Shown here one piece after another: positions 23,469-32,824 of a DNA stretch of 64,000 bases; positions within the stretch are counted from its first letter, which is position 1; each line of letters opens with the position of its first letter. The stretch spans positions 99,663 to 163,662 of the forward strand of contig JALMLS010000341.1 of NCBI GenBank assembly GCA_038496445.1, given 5' to 3'. The notes under the pieces are model-generated. The model was not told where the DNA came from. It saw only the letters and a list, made by a program, of their open reading frames with translations, and ran no database searches. The position numbers and the translations under genes were made by a program. Source of the DNA: Trichosphaerium sp. ATCC 40318. Its lineage: Eukaryota > Discosea > Flabellinia > Trichosidae.

Positions 23469-23591
23469 TATTGGTTATCTTGTATGCTGTTTGATTGAAT
23501 AGTGTAGAAATTTACTAAAATACAATGATTGATAAATGTAATACTGTCTAAATACACTTAAGCAAGTGCACTTACACAGTTCCCCACCCTA

Positions 23592-23637
23592 TTAAGTTGG
23601 TACGCTTAATACAGTTTACCACCCTATAGCAAAAACT
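23592..23637. repeat. 46-bp direct repeat, copy 1
   Basis: The sequence starting TTAAGTTGGTACGCTTAATA differs from the copy at 24077-24122 at two positions. This copy sits 25 bases beyond the stop codon of the His-Cys box nuclease gene. A shorter related stretch (CTTCCCACCCTATAGCAAAAC) lies near 23359. Confidence 0.9.
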
Positions 23638-23661
23638 ACTCGTTGTCAAATAATAAAAAGT

Positions 23662-24164
23662 TTATTCGTTTTTAGCGAAAATACAGTCACGCATTCTGCG
23701 CCAGGCACCATAGTAAAATGCAAAATGGCCTTCGCAATATCCTCGGTGCTCGCACTTTCTGCGCGAATTATTAACGTAATTCGGCTCTAACACAATATGA
23801 TCTGGGTTCGTGCATGCCTTACAATGGCACAAATGCGAGGCGTCAACCTCGCAACGCTTTAGCGTTGGATAATACAAATAATACCCTAGTTCATCACGGT
23901 CACGCAGAGTGATGCCTTTTTGCGTGTATAACACGTAATGAGCTAGATTGAATTTCATATTTTTACATCCGTTCTGGAATGTTGCATAGATATAACCTGA
24001 ATGATTTATAGAGCCTCTCTTACACACACGGCATCCAGTTTCTGTTGTTTTAAGTTAGTTTTGGTGTGTTTTGTTGTTAAGTTGGTACGCTTAATACAGT
24101 TTCCCAACCTATAGCAAAAACTGTAAAGAAAGGTACCTGGTTTTATCTCTTCTCCATAGCGCAT
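23662..24164 (-). CDS. His-Cys box (I-PpoI-like, zf-His_Me_endon) nuclease-domain protein
   Basis: Two exons: ATG at 24164 gives MRYGEEIKP; a gtacct donor at 24136 and acceptor before 24041 join in frame to TGCRVCKRGSINHSG. The body contains ASHLCHCKACTNPDHI, then NYVNNSRRKCEHRGYC. This is the zinc-binding His-Me finger core of I-PpoI: the catalytic His (SHLCH), the metal-ligand Asn downstream (NNSRRKC) and the Cys/His zinc ligands are all present. Such domains occur in homing endonucleases of mobile introns and in free-standing copies scattered in protist and fungal genomes. The intron carries one 46-bp direct repeat and the other follows the stop, so the main exon is flanked by repeats. About 135 residues. 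Whether it still cuts DNA is unknown, but no disabling change is visible. Confidence 0.75.
24077..24122. repeat. 46-bp direct repeat, copy 2
   Basis: Matches 23592-23637 at 44 of 46 positions by eye. It lies inside the predicted intron of the nuclease gene. Confidence 0.9.
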
Positions 24165-24284
24165 TGAGTGTAACTTTAAGTGAGCAATGTCCCAAGGCTA
24201 CTCTTCAGGAGTTACTCTCGTTTAAGTAAGGTAGGCGTTAAGTCAATTTCGCTGACTCATCACTCAAGATATCCCTGTTTTACA

Positions 24285-26056
24285 ATGAGTACTACTGTAG
24301 TGCTGTTTTTATGTATTCTTTCCCTTGCGAACAGTGTGAAGCTTAAAATAGACAGTTCAGACGCATCTTTAGCAACAAACCGACAATTGAACGCTATGCC
24401 AAATAGCCAGCTGTACATAGTTTCCAACGAACTCTCCAAACGTATGTACATTGTGGAATGAAAAACAACTTACTTCTTTAGTACCAATTCAAATTGATGC
24501 CGAAGGAGATTGCGATGAATCATGCGTCTTTGATGTTAGAATTGAGGAAGAAAACAACTCATGGTAAGTTGACATTTGTTGATACACTTATTAAGTTGAC
24601 GAAGGAACTATGATGTTCCGCCTACCCCACACCAGAGAGCACAATACTCAACCTACGTCCCTGAAGAAAGTCTGTATGGTAATACACATAATCAGAGAGC
24701 CTATAAGAGCGGTCAATACTATGTTATAGAGCCAAGCATCTCAAAAGAGTTCGCCAGTGTGATAATATCAATGAAACATCCAAATGGTTCACGGTAAGTT
24801 TTGAAGTTTCTACTATGTAATTCTTACAAAGTAGTATGTCCGGCGTACAACCGAAAGAGATACTTATTGTAAGAAAGAAAGCGTATGACGAAAAATTAAA
24901 GGTGGTTGAGCAGAACGTTGCCTCAAAAAGACAAGAGAAACATGTGTATGAGATCGAATACAAACGAAACAAGACTCAGATATCAGAAGCATACGAGCCC
25001 TTACGCCTTCACCCAGAGATTTTCACGTTTTCAAGTGATTTCTTGGATCCTATTCTAAAGGCCAAACTTGAAAGTAAGCAGCTAGATCTTGACGTTGTAG
25101 CTGAATCAGGTATTTTTGGGCTACCAATGTTCACGCCTGAATTTGTTGCGAAATTCCTTGATGAAATAGCAAACATTAAGGCTTCCAATGTTGAGACTTC
25201 TCGTCCAAATAGGTAAGTGCCAACGCTAAAACTAATCTAATCCTGTATAGTATGAATAATTATGGAGTGATACTGGACTACTTAGGATTCGAACGCTTCT
25301 TTGACGTAAGAAAAAATAAGAAAATACTTGCTAACACTTTGCCAGGAATTTATAGATCAAGTTATACAACCTATCGCAGAACATTTATTCCCTGGCACGA
25401 ATTAATCCGAAATGTATCTAATACGAACATAGAGTGGATATCACCTTTCTTTAAACTTGATAGTGTACAGACAAAGTACCGCTTAAACGTACTTAGACTG
25501 TTTTTAGCACCGTGCTTTTATAGTAGAATATGAGATTGGGAATGATGAAGATTTGGACTTTCATATGGATCAAGCAGAGGTAGTTTGCGCAATACTATTG
25601 ATAAGTGCTTATATTATTTGTTTAGATTACACTCAACCTATGCCTTGGCGAAGATTTCACAGGTGGTGAAGTGTACTTTAAAGGAGTCAGGTAATCATTT
25701 ACACTTCGTAAGTGGTTCTAAGTTCTGTTAGGGATACACCACTCGAGAAAGTTGAGAACTTTGAGTATCCACATACTGTAGGTAGAGGTATATTACACCT
25801 AGGTAAGATTGTTTTTCAGGAAAGCTTGTTCTCTTAAAAATAAACAGGACAACACTGGCATGGCGCTAAAAAAATCAAAAGTGGAAAGCGATACAACCTG
25901 ATATGTAAGTAGTACTTACGTTTTTCCGTTGTTTATTCTTGTGAAGTATGGTCAAAAAGCTCAAGCTATCGAGAGAGCGCAGCTGAAAGAGTCCTCAGAG
26001 CTCACAATGCCATCAACTTTGAAAACGATTTTTCCTCGCCAAAAATAGAATTATGA
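24285..26056 (+). CDS. 2-oxoglutarate/Fe(II) oxygenase, OGFOD2/prolyl-hydroxylase type, with signal peptide
   Basis: ATG 24285 gives a signal peptide (MSTTVVLFLCILSLANSV). A middle region of about 250 residues is predicted helical and Lys/Glu-rich. The catalytic domain near the C terminus reads HRAFIVEYEIG, FHMDQAEITLNLCLG, GGEVYFKGV, LGQHWHGAKK and SGKRYNLILW. These give the HxD...H iron triad and the Arg that binds 2-oxoglutarate, in the order of OGFOD2-like and procollagen-hydroxylase-type enzymes. Location in the secretory pathway is likely from the signal. One intron in this gene appears to start with GCACGAA rather than GT (after the LFP codons near 25391). Another starts GTACAG after LDS (about 25467). 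The stop is at 26054-26056. The protein substrate is unknown. Confidence 0.75.
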
Positions 26057-26202
26057 ACCCAGTACATTCTCAATACCTTTTGATGTATATTTTAATAGCG
26101 CTTATATATTATACTACGTATGTGATTACCATGTTTATTAGTTTTCATTATTGTAATGTACAATTTTCTTCATTTTTTTTTTCTTTTTTTTTTTTTACAT
26201 TC

Positions 26203-28401
26203 TTAGTATGGATTATCTTCTTCAACTTCATCACTATTAGATTTCTTGTTCTTTTTCTTGTTTTTCTTAGGTTTTCTCAAAAAATCTTCTGCGAATGGAT
26301 TATCTTCTTCATTTGCACTCAAGTCTTGAATCTAAAAAACCCCAAAAATCAGAAATCAAGTGAAGTTTGAGAAAGCATGCAATTTAAAAGTATTTTAACG
26401 TACACCATGTGCCTTATCTAATTTCGCTTCTTCCCAATTACTTTCTATTTCCTCAGCTTCACGCTCTACAAATAAGTTAGTCAACAAAGGAATTCCCAAG
26501 TACATTATGAAGAAATCTATGAAATTTTTAACTGTTCCACAAAAACAAGTTTTGACATTTTCAAATAAACACAAATTCCATCTTGTATGCCTTTTTTTCA
26601 AGCTCGAAAAGAGGTAAATTCAAAAAGCGCAGTACCTCCTTTTGAGTCTGCCAAGTTTGGCTTCACACAACACTTCTCATTAACCCAAAAACTTAGAGCA
26701 TTTGCAACATCATATAAAACCACACTTGACCATTTACTTCTATCATCTTCACATAATTTCTTATGAACAGCCTTTAAGTGCGTCATAATAGGTCTACCAT
26801 CAAGTGGTAATCCAACTAATTCTTTCTCAAGAATTTCTTTCGCTTCAATAAAAACCTACATACAGCCGTTAACAAAATGCAATAACTGTTCACACAGTCA
26901 CGTTTTATCCCTTCATATCACGTACCTTGTCTAATTTTATGCGAATGCCTTTGGATACGTGCATTGTCTCATATTCTTTACTTTCTGGCTTAGTGGCTTG
27001 CTTAACAACAGCGCTATGAATAATTCCTTTACGAATATCAAAATCTATTGACTAAAGCAGGCTCGTTAGATGGCATTACACTAGTGATATAACTAGCATA
27101 CAATTCTACCAACATCTGTGGCTTGTTGAGATATCCATTGTACGGTGAAAGGAGGATTATGTGCGTACGTCTAGAAGGGAATGTTAGGCAACGTACATAG
27201 TTTTTTTTTTGAATTTGGTCAAAGCGTACCCAGTCCCATGTCTGGAAATACTCATACATCTTTACTACTTCAGGTATGCTTTTCATTTCTTCTTCTGTGA
27301 TAGTTTTTGGCTATTTCTAAAATAAACATGCAAATATAGGAGAATGTAATTAAACTTACAACAAAATCCAAATGATCAATAGTTGTGTTTGTAACAAGAA
27401 ATGAGTCAACGATAGCTGAACAGACTTTAGTAACATCAATAGTCCTCTTTTTTGTATGATCAGATAGTATAGTAACTTTAGATCTAACACTTTTTGTTCC
27501 CTTATTCTTTAAAACGCCAGTAAGTCACTCAACTGAAAAAAATTCGGAAAAAAATGAGAAACACAACTTACTGTCATTGTCGTGTTTATAGGTGATTGCT
27601 TCAGCGCTTTACCAAGATTCTTAAGATCTGAGTCAACAAGGAGAGTCATATGATGGTAAGCGCGTTTTCCAGAGATACGGTAAGCAGATCCTGAGACTTT
27701 CATGCCATCAACAAGTATATCGCTTAGTGCTCGTCAACCCAAGTGATTTTTTGTATTTCTATTAGCGTACTGTTTCTGAGATACTGTGGTTTTAATTTTA
27801 TAGCGTCGCCTTAGCGCATCTATAACAATCTGCGTGTTTTTCTCTTTTTTCAGTTCTTCACCGTAGAAACACAAGTTGAGGTTGTCATCATCCTTGGGCA
27901 GAGGTTAATAGTGTAATGTTTGCGAAAAAAAGATAGATGTCTATACGTACATGGTACACAGTGCCTCCTCCACTTTCACGGCGTATGAGGAGTATTTCCT
28001 TCGCGTCAAGTGTACGTATATCGCATTCAGCCCAAACATGCTGATTTCTGCCAATTATAACCTAAATGAATTAGAAAACAATCGTAAACGCGTATAGTAC
28101 TGTTGGTTGATTTAAGTAGAAAAAAGCTGTAGGAACGCTTGTATCAAACGTCTTGTGAAGATATGACTCGAAAGCGAGGTTCCAGTAGGGCGAATAAGAC
28201 GCTGATTCATAAATTAATGCTGTATCTGCTTTTTCCGCCTGTAATACACATCTTAGGTATAATATAGTGATATACTACGCCAGGCAGCCTAAAAGCAAAT
28301 TAAATGCCTACCTCAACATTTTTAGTGCTATAAGCTCTTTTGACGCGCTGGTAGCGTCTAGATATAAATAAAGATCTACTGGTAGTAGCGGTGCGCAACA
28401 T
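26203..28401 (-). CDS. Lipoyltransferase/lipoate-protein ligase (LIPT1-like), mitochondrial, with C-terminal extension
   Basis: The N terminus MLRTATTSRSLFISRRYQR is a typical mitochondrial presequence. Then come NPYWNLAFE-like text (SPYWNLAFESYLHK), VIIGRNQHVWAECD, RRESGGGTVYHD, VDGMKVSGSAYRISGKRAYHH and LLVDSDLKNLGKAL. These are the substrate and lipoyl-AMP binding motifs of the LplA/LIPT1 family, which attaches lipoate to 2-oxoacid dehydrogenase and glycine-cleavage subunits. A C-terminal accessory domain follows (TWDW, then FDIRKGIIHSAVV). Beyond it, splicing at gtactg (about 26634) joins in frame to a hydrophobic segment (FIDFFIMYLGIPLL) and a Lys/Glu-rich tail ending at 26203. This extension is not usual for the family, and it may be a separate small gene or wrongly joined. 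Confidence 0.7.
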
Positions 28402-28614
28402 AAAAGTGCTTTACAGAGATTGCAAGGTCAAATTCATTGACCTCACTTTAGCGGTTAAGTGAAACGTTGTGGCTTTGTTATTATTTACTTAGCAGCCAAT
28501 CGAATGTATTAATAACTCAATGGAACGCGACGAAAAACACATGAAGAGCTTGGAACGACAAAATAAACGATTTTTTTCATTTGTAGCCCCATGGGGTTTT
28601 TATTTTTAGCTGAT

Positions 28615-29173
28615 TTATCTGTAGTAGTCAATGATTGTTAGTTTACCTCCTTTGGTCATTGCCGCCTTTATGAAAAAAAAAATAAGGAAAATTCGCTACA
28701 GATCACGTGATTGTACTGAAAAAACCGTTTGGCTGCTTAAACAGCAAAAGTGCACGTACCTGAATCTCAGGGAGTAACTTTATTGTGAGTTCTCCAGCAG
28801 CAAAAGTTGCTGTAACCTTATCATTGATTTCTTCGCCTAGTAGTGGGTTAGAGGTGCACCACGAGATCAAAGAAAAGTGCGTTGACAAAACAAAAAGATC
28901 AAAGTATTTTTTTTTTTCGGTTCTCGGAGTACGTACCGTCCAGTAGTAGGCCCTCCATTGGTAGTTTTCCGCCTTGCATTGTCCAAGGTGACAGTTTGAT
29001 TATTTCAGCGTTAAAACCTGCTTGCAGCGTCAAACCAACGATACCTATCGGAAATTAACTATTTGGTGTTAACGTTATTATTTAAAGTTACCAGTTTGGC
29101 AAACCACTGATAGTACACCATCAGTAATATCTAATGAAGTCGCTCCTTTCTCAATTGTTACGTTTGTTGACAT
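28615..29173 (-). CDS. Small protein of about 105 residues, unrecognised
   Basis: Four exons join in frame at gtaact, gtacgt and gtacgt donors: MSTNVTIEKGATSLDITDG, then a strand-rich segment (IVGLTLQAGFNAEIIKL), EEINDKVTATFAAGELTIK, and AAMTKGGKLTIIDYYR before the stop. The alternating hydrophobic pattern suggests a beta-sandwich. The last intron contains TCACGTGA (28703-28710). It is divergent with the selenoprotein M gene; the two starts are only 77 bases apart, so they share a promoter region. Function unknown. Confidence 0.6.
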
Positions 29174-29249
29174 CTTACAATGAAAAACAAAAAAACAAAA
29201 TTCAACGTTAGTCTTTATGAGTCGAAAATCATTTATCAATTTATCGATT

Positions 29250-29849
29250 ATGAAGTACTTGTTGCTCATATCGGTTCTTGCCTTCGTGGCACTATCCGTC
29301 GTAGGAGACGAGACTGATATTACCAGAGCCGAACTCCACGTACGAACAAACTTTTCGAATACACTCAAAAAATTTGCTTACGTTGTCTACTTAGAGTTGC
29401 TCCGGGTGACGATTGAACAGGTTTCATGAACTTCTAACAAACTTTTAAAATTAACTCTTCATAGACTTCCTAAAGTCAAATCGTTCATCAGAGAACATGC
29501 TCCCAAAATGTATCCTCAAAATAGCGCTATCTAAATTTGAGTTTGTTATTTTTTTGCCTTGACACGTCAAAGCGCGAACTTGGAAGTAAAATATGTCGGT
29601 GGCGACCCTAGACTCGTTTTCTTCAATGACGGAGACGAAGAGATTGAAACAATCAACGTCAGCACAATGGACGAAAGTACGTGGCTACAACGCGCTATTA
29701 AACCTCGTGAATTACATACCACAGCTAACAGCGAACTTTTAGGCCAAATCATTGACACTCTTGCCGAAAGAGGTATCATGAAAGAGGGCGAAGAAGCCAC
29801 TGAAGCCATTGAAGCCACTGACGATGAACCTCAAAAGAAAGAACTCTAA
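29250..29849 (+). CDS. Selenoprotein M/Sep15 family protein with TGA-encoded selenocysteine
   Basis: Exon 1 encodes a signal peptide (MKYLLLISVLAFVALSVVG). Splicing after CTCCAC at a gtacga donor leads to AGT TGC TCC GGG TGA CGA, i.e. C-S-G-Sec followed by RLNRLPKVKSFI. Human selenoprotein M has CGGU then QLNRL, so the TGA sits at the redox-active selenocysteine. Exons 3 and 4 continue with ANLEVKYVGGDPRLVFFND and ETINVSTM, as in the thioredoxin-like SelM/Sep15 fold. The C terminus PQKKEL is an ER-retrieval signal. A SECIS-like hairpin lies downstream (29903-29978). Role: ER thiol-disulfide redox or folding control. The intron joins are all in frame. A conventional stop at this TGA would leave only about 37 residues. 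Confidence 0.88.
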
Positions 29850-29902
29850 AAAGAGCCGTAAAGACGGTTATCTAACTTTTTAAATTTATCGCTAATTTGC
29901 GC

Positions 29903-29978
29903 GTACGACATTATGATTGCGTGTCTTGTAACCAAAAATATGGAGAGACGCGCTTGAAAAAACCTCGCGGGGTTGTAC
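29903..29978 (+). promoter_or_regulatory. SECIS element in the 3' UTR of the selenoprotein gene
   Basis: The core has ATGA at 29913-29916 and TGA at 29955-29957 (the non-Watson-Crick quartet). GCGTGTCT pairs with AGACGCGC above it, and unpaired AA starts 13 bases after ATGA in the apical loop. GTACGAC pairs with GTTGTAC below. This is the eukaryotic SECIS layout. Confidence 0.8.
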
Positions 29979-30345
29979 AAGTGAACAAAGTAAAATTTAA
30001 ATAAAATCATTTCAAAAAAAAATATTGTTTGCCTTGATACTACCTTACTTTTTACCTCAAGGATGTGTGGGTGCTAACAACGATCCCGTTAAAAACTCTC
30101 TTATCTGTAGAGACGGCTATAAATCTATTGCACGCGTTGTAGCGCTTCAACAGATTTCGCTGTTCTTTACATTGTTTTGTTGCTTAGTATGAATATGAAC
30201 GCACTTAGAAATCGATAACATCTAAACCATCGAACTAAAAACCACAGTAGCAATTGCAAACAACACTGCATGTTTGTTGTGAAAAAGGGAGAAATTGAAC
30301 TTTCCTGTTTCGGTTGAACGAACTGCCTTTTTGTTCATTTTCACA
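29979..30345. other. Intergenic between selenoprotein and F-box/LRR genes
   Basis: About 370 bases with no supported coding exon; presumably the rest of the 3' UTR and the promoter of the F-box/LRR gene. Confidence 0.4.
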
Positions 30346-31537
30346 ATGGCAACACAGCAAAAGCACAACACTCAGTACGGCATCACACCAACAAATTAAC
30401 CTCATTTACGCTAGTGATACTAAACAGAACTGGTTTAAAGCTCTACCAGTTGAAATAATAGCACAAATACTAAAACAATGTCCAAAAGCGCCTAATGTTA
30501 CAGGCGCATGTCATTTATTGCGAAACGTCTTTCAAGAGCATGTTGGGTACTCCGGTTATCGTCTTCCCTGTTACACACGCCATTGCACGACATTTTATGA
30601 TAGTAGGATACTACAAAGTGCACAAATAGTAGTATTTGATGGCGTTAGAGATGAAGCCATTAAACTCCTTCGAAATGTTAGGTCTATATCATTCGGTGAA
30701 AGATCACGTGTTACAAATGACGGCTATAAGTATCTTGCAGGTGTTCACACAATAAACCTTAGACATAATAAGAGTATAAGAGATGATGGTATACGCTCTT
30801 TAGCAGGTGTACATACAATTGATCTTAAGAAAACATGTGTTACTGACTATGGTGTAAAAGCTCTTTCTGGTGTTCATAATATTAATCTTAGCGAAACTGA
30901 AGTTACAGATGTTGGCATTAAAGCTCTATCTGGTGTTCACACAATAGACTTATCGGAAACTAAGGTTACAGATGAAGGTATTAAAGCACTTACAGGAGTA
31001 AATACAATATTCTTACGGCGATGTCGTTACATAACTGATGAAGGTATAAAATCTCTTGCGGGTGCCACAAAGGTTTTTTTAACCTATGTGCGTGGGATAA
31101 CAGATAAAGGTATACAAGCACTGGCTGGCGCTAAAGTCGTGGATCTAAGCCACGCTAATGTGTCTGACAAAGGTCTGAAAGCGCTAGCAGGAGTACAAAC
31201 AATAGGTCTTCGAAATGCCCAGAGAATTACAGATGAAGGTATCAAAGCATTAGCAGGAGTTAAAGTTATAGATCTAGCTCTCACTAACGTAACTGATAAA
31301 GGTGTTAAGGCACTATGTGGAGTTCACCAAATTGGGCTATGGCGTACTAATGTGACAGATGAAGGCATAAAAAAACTGAGTGGTGTGCAGACTTTGTCGA
31401 TTGCTCAAACTTTAGTAACAATTGAAGGCTTACGACCACATGTCAATACCCTAAAGAAACTTCAAATAGGCTATAAGTTTGGTGATGTTGGTGAGCTTTC
31501 CAAAGTATTTAAAAACACAACAATTCTTCGCCAATGA
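30346..31537 (+). CDS. F-box protein with about eleven leucine-rich repeats
   Basis: ATG 30346 (MATQQKHNT) splices at a gtacgg donor (intron about 30378-30414) to DTKQNWFKALPVEIIAQILK, an F-box. The rest is one exon with a highly regular repeat of about 23 residues: GIKALAGVHTIDLSETKVTDE and variants, about eleven copies, several with 80 per cent or more identity. Such repeats form a solenoid, and F-box/LRR proteins are substrate receptors of SCF ubiquitin ligases. The near-identity suggests recent copy-number change inside the gene. Similar AGVHTI-type repeats are common in amoebae and their giant viruses (from memory). A broken piece of the same repeat lies at 57392-57460. The longer frame beginning at a TTG (30314) is not used because it lacks an ATG. 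Confidence 0.85.
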
Positions 31538-31771
31538 TACAAACAAAGTACCTTTTCAAAAAAGACAATAACAAAATTCAACAAAAAACTGCAGTACTTG
31601 ACTAGTCGCCAGACACTATATGACTGTAATTATTCATTCTATGAAATAATCATTTACTTAACATGTTAATAAGCTTATAATTTGTACCATGACTTTACTA
31701 CTTGTTTGTTCAGTAGCGAAGTTTGTGTCCAACAAAAAAAAAAAAAAAAGACTGCTGACGACTTTTCTTGT

Positions 31772-32470
31772 TTATTCGTTCCTGAGTTTATAAAACACAG
31801 CAGCTATAGCGCCATTGAACCCATCGCTTGTAGTGGTCCAAGCAGTGGAGGTAGTTATACGTTCATACTTGAAGTTCAATAGAAAAAACCTTAGTGCTTC
31901 TAAATTCACAGTATCTAAAGCGCAAGTTGGTGATTTTCCACTACAGTCCATATTCTTATAAAAGATATTCCACATCACACGTGGCTGGGAATCACGTGAT
32001 TGTGACGCAATCGCCGTAGAAGATTTATCTTGACATGCTAAAAAGACAATTTAGCAAGGGCGCTTGAGAGGAGTTTGCTGAAAACGGAATAAAGTAGTTA
32101 CTAAAAAAGCAAATTTTAGACATACTTTCAGCGCCATTGACATCTATGAACGTTAAGGTAGTAATGCCTGCATTAGATCCTTCTGAATCAGCGCTCCAGC
32201 TGATATCCACGTCAATGAATTCAAATTCAGGGCTGTGAGGGCCATTTAGGCATTTCATTGCTGCACTGGATGAAAAGAAAGAAGATTAGATATGTCATTG
32301 GAATTTTTCAGTACTACGTACGCAATGGATTGGTTTACTGCCCTATCGCATGTTGAAAGATCACTTGCGCATGGTACATTCGCATAAAAAGTTTTTGTCT
32401 GTATTGGGTCGTTTTGAGCATAAACAACTGCTAAACTGATGCAAGCGATGAAAGACAATATGAGTTTCAT
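31772..32470 (-). CDS. Secreted protein of unknown function
   Basis: The start at 32470 gives a signal peptide (MKLILSFIACISLAVVYAQ). Three exons join in frame: a first Cys-containing part (ANVPCASDLSTC), a second with PEFEFIDVDISWSADSEG and AGITTLTFIDVNGAE, and a third with NMDCSGKSPTCALD and FKYERITTSTAW, ending at 31772. It is probably a beta-rich extracellular domain with disulfides. Not recognised; no membrane anchor. CACGTG occurs inside the third exon and TCACGTGA at 31992. Confidence 0.7.
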
Positions 32471-32824
32471 TATTGCTGACTATTAAACCCACGTGTAAAT
32501 GTTGTGACGGGTGAAAGATAATGACAGTTAAGTCACTATAACTGATTTGGATAGTACGTTGTGTCCTATTGCGATTATTGTTCATTTCATACTTCGCTAT
32601 CTCCTTAGAGACTATTTAATCTCTACAGTGGCACTTTTTAGTCTACCTTGCAGCTTGCACTTCACAAAACGCTGCAATCTCTCAACCATGCCAACGTGAA
32701 ACCAAGTGGTAGTAGTTCTGTGGTAGTAATACAAAGGGTTTTATTACAGACTGCGTCTGTTTGGTTGTCAATGCCACGGCACTTTAGGTTTTCAGTATTT
32801 TTAATACAAAAACAACCCAAAGAA

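Noticed and set aside
29398-29429. Reading the selenoprotein exon in the alternative frame that avoids the TGA
   Set aside because: That frame loses the RLNRLPKV match and does not join the later exons; the TGA frame and the SECIS agree.
30314-30345. Longer N terminus of the F-box/LRR gene starting at TTG
   Set aside because: There is no ATG in that frame; an ATG at 30346 plus a gtacgg intron gives a proper start and a better F-box.
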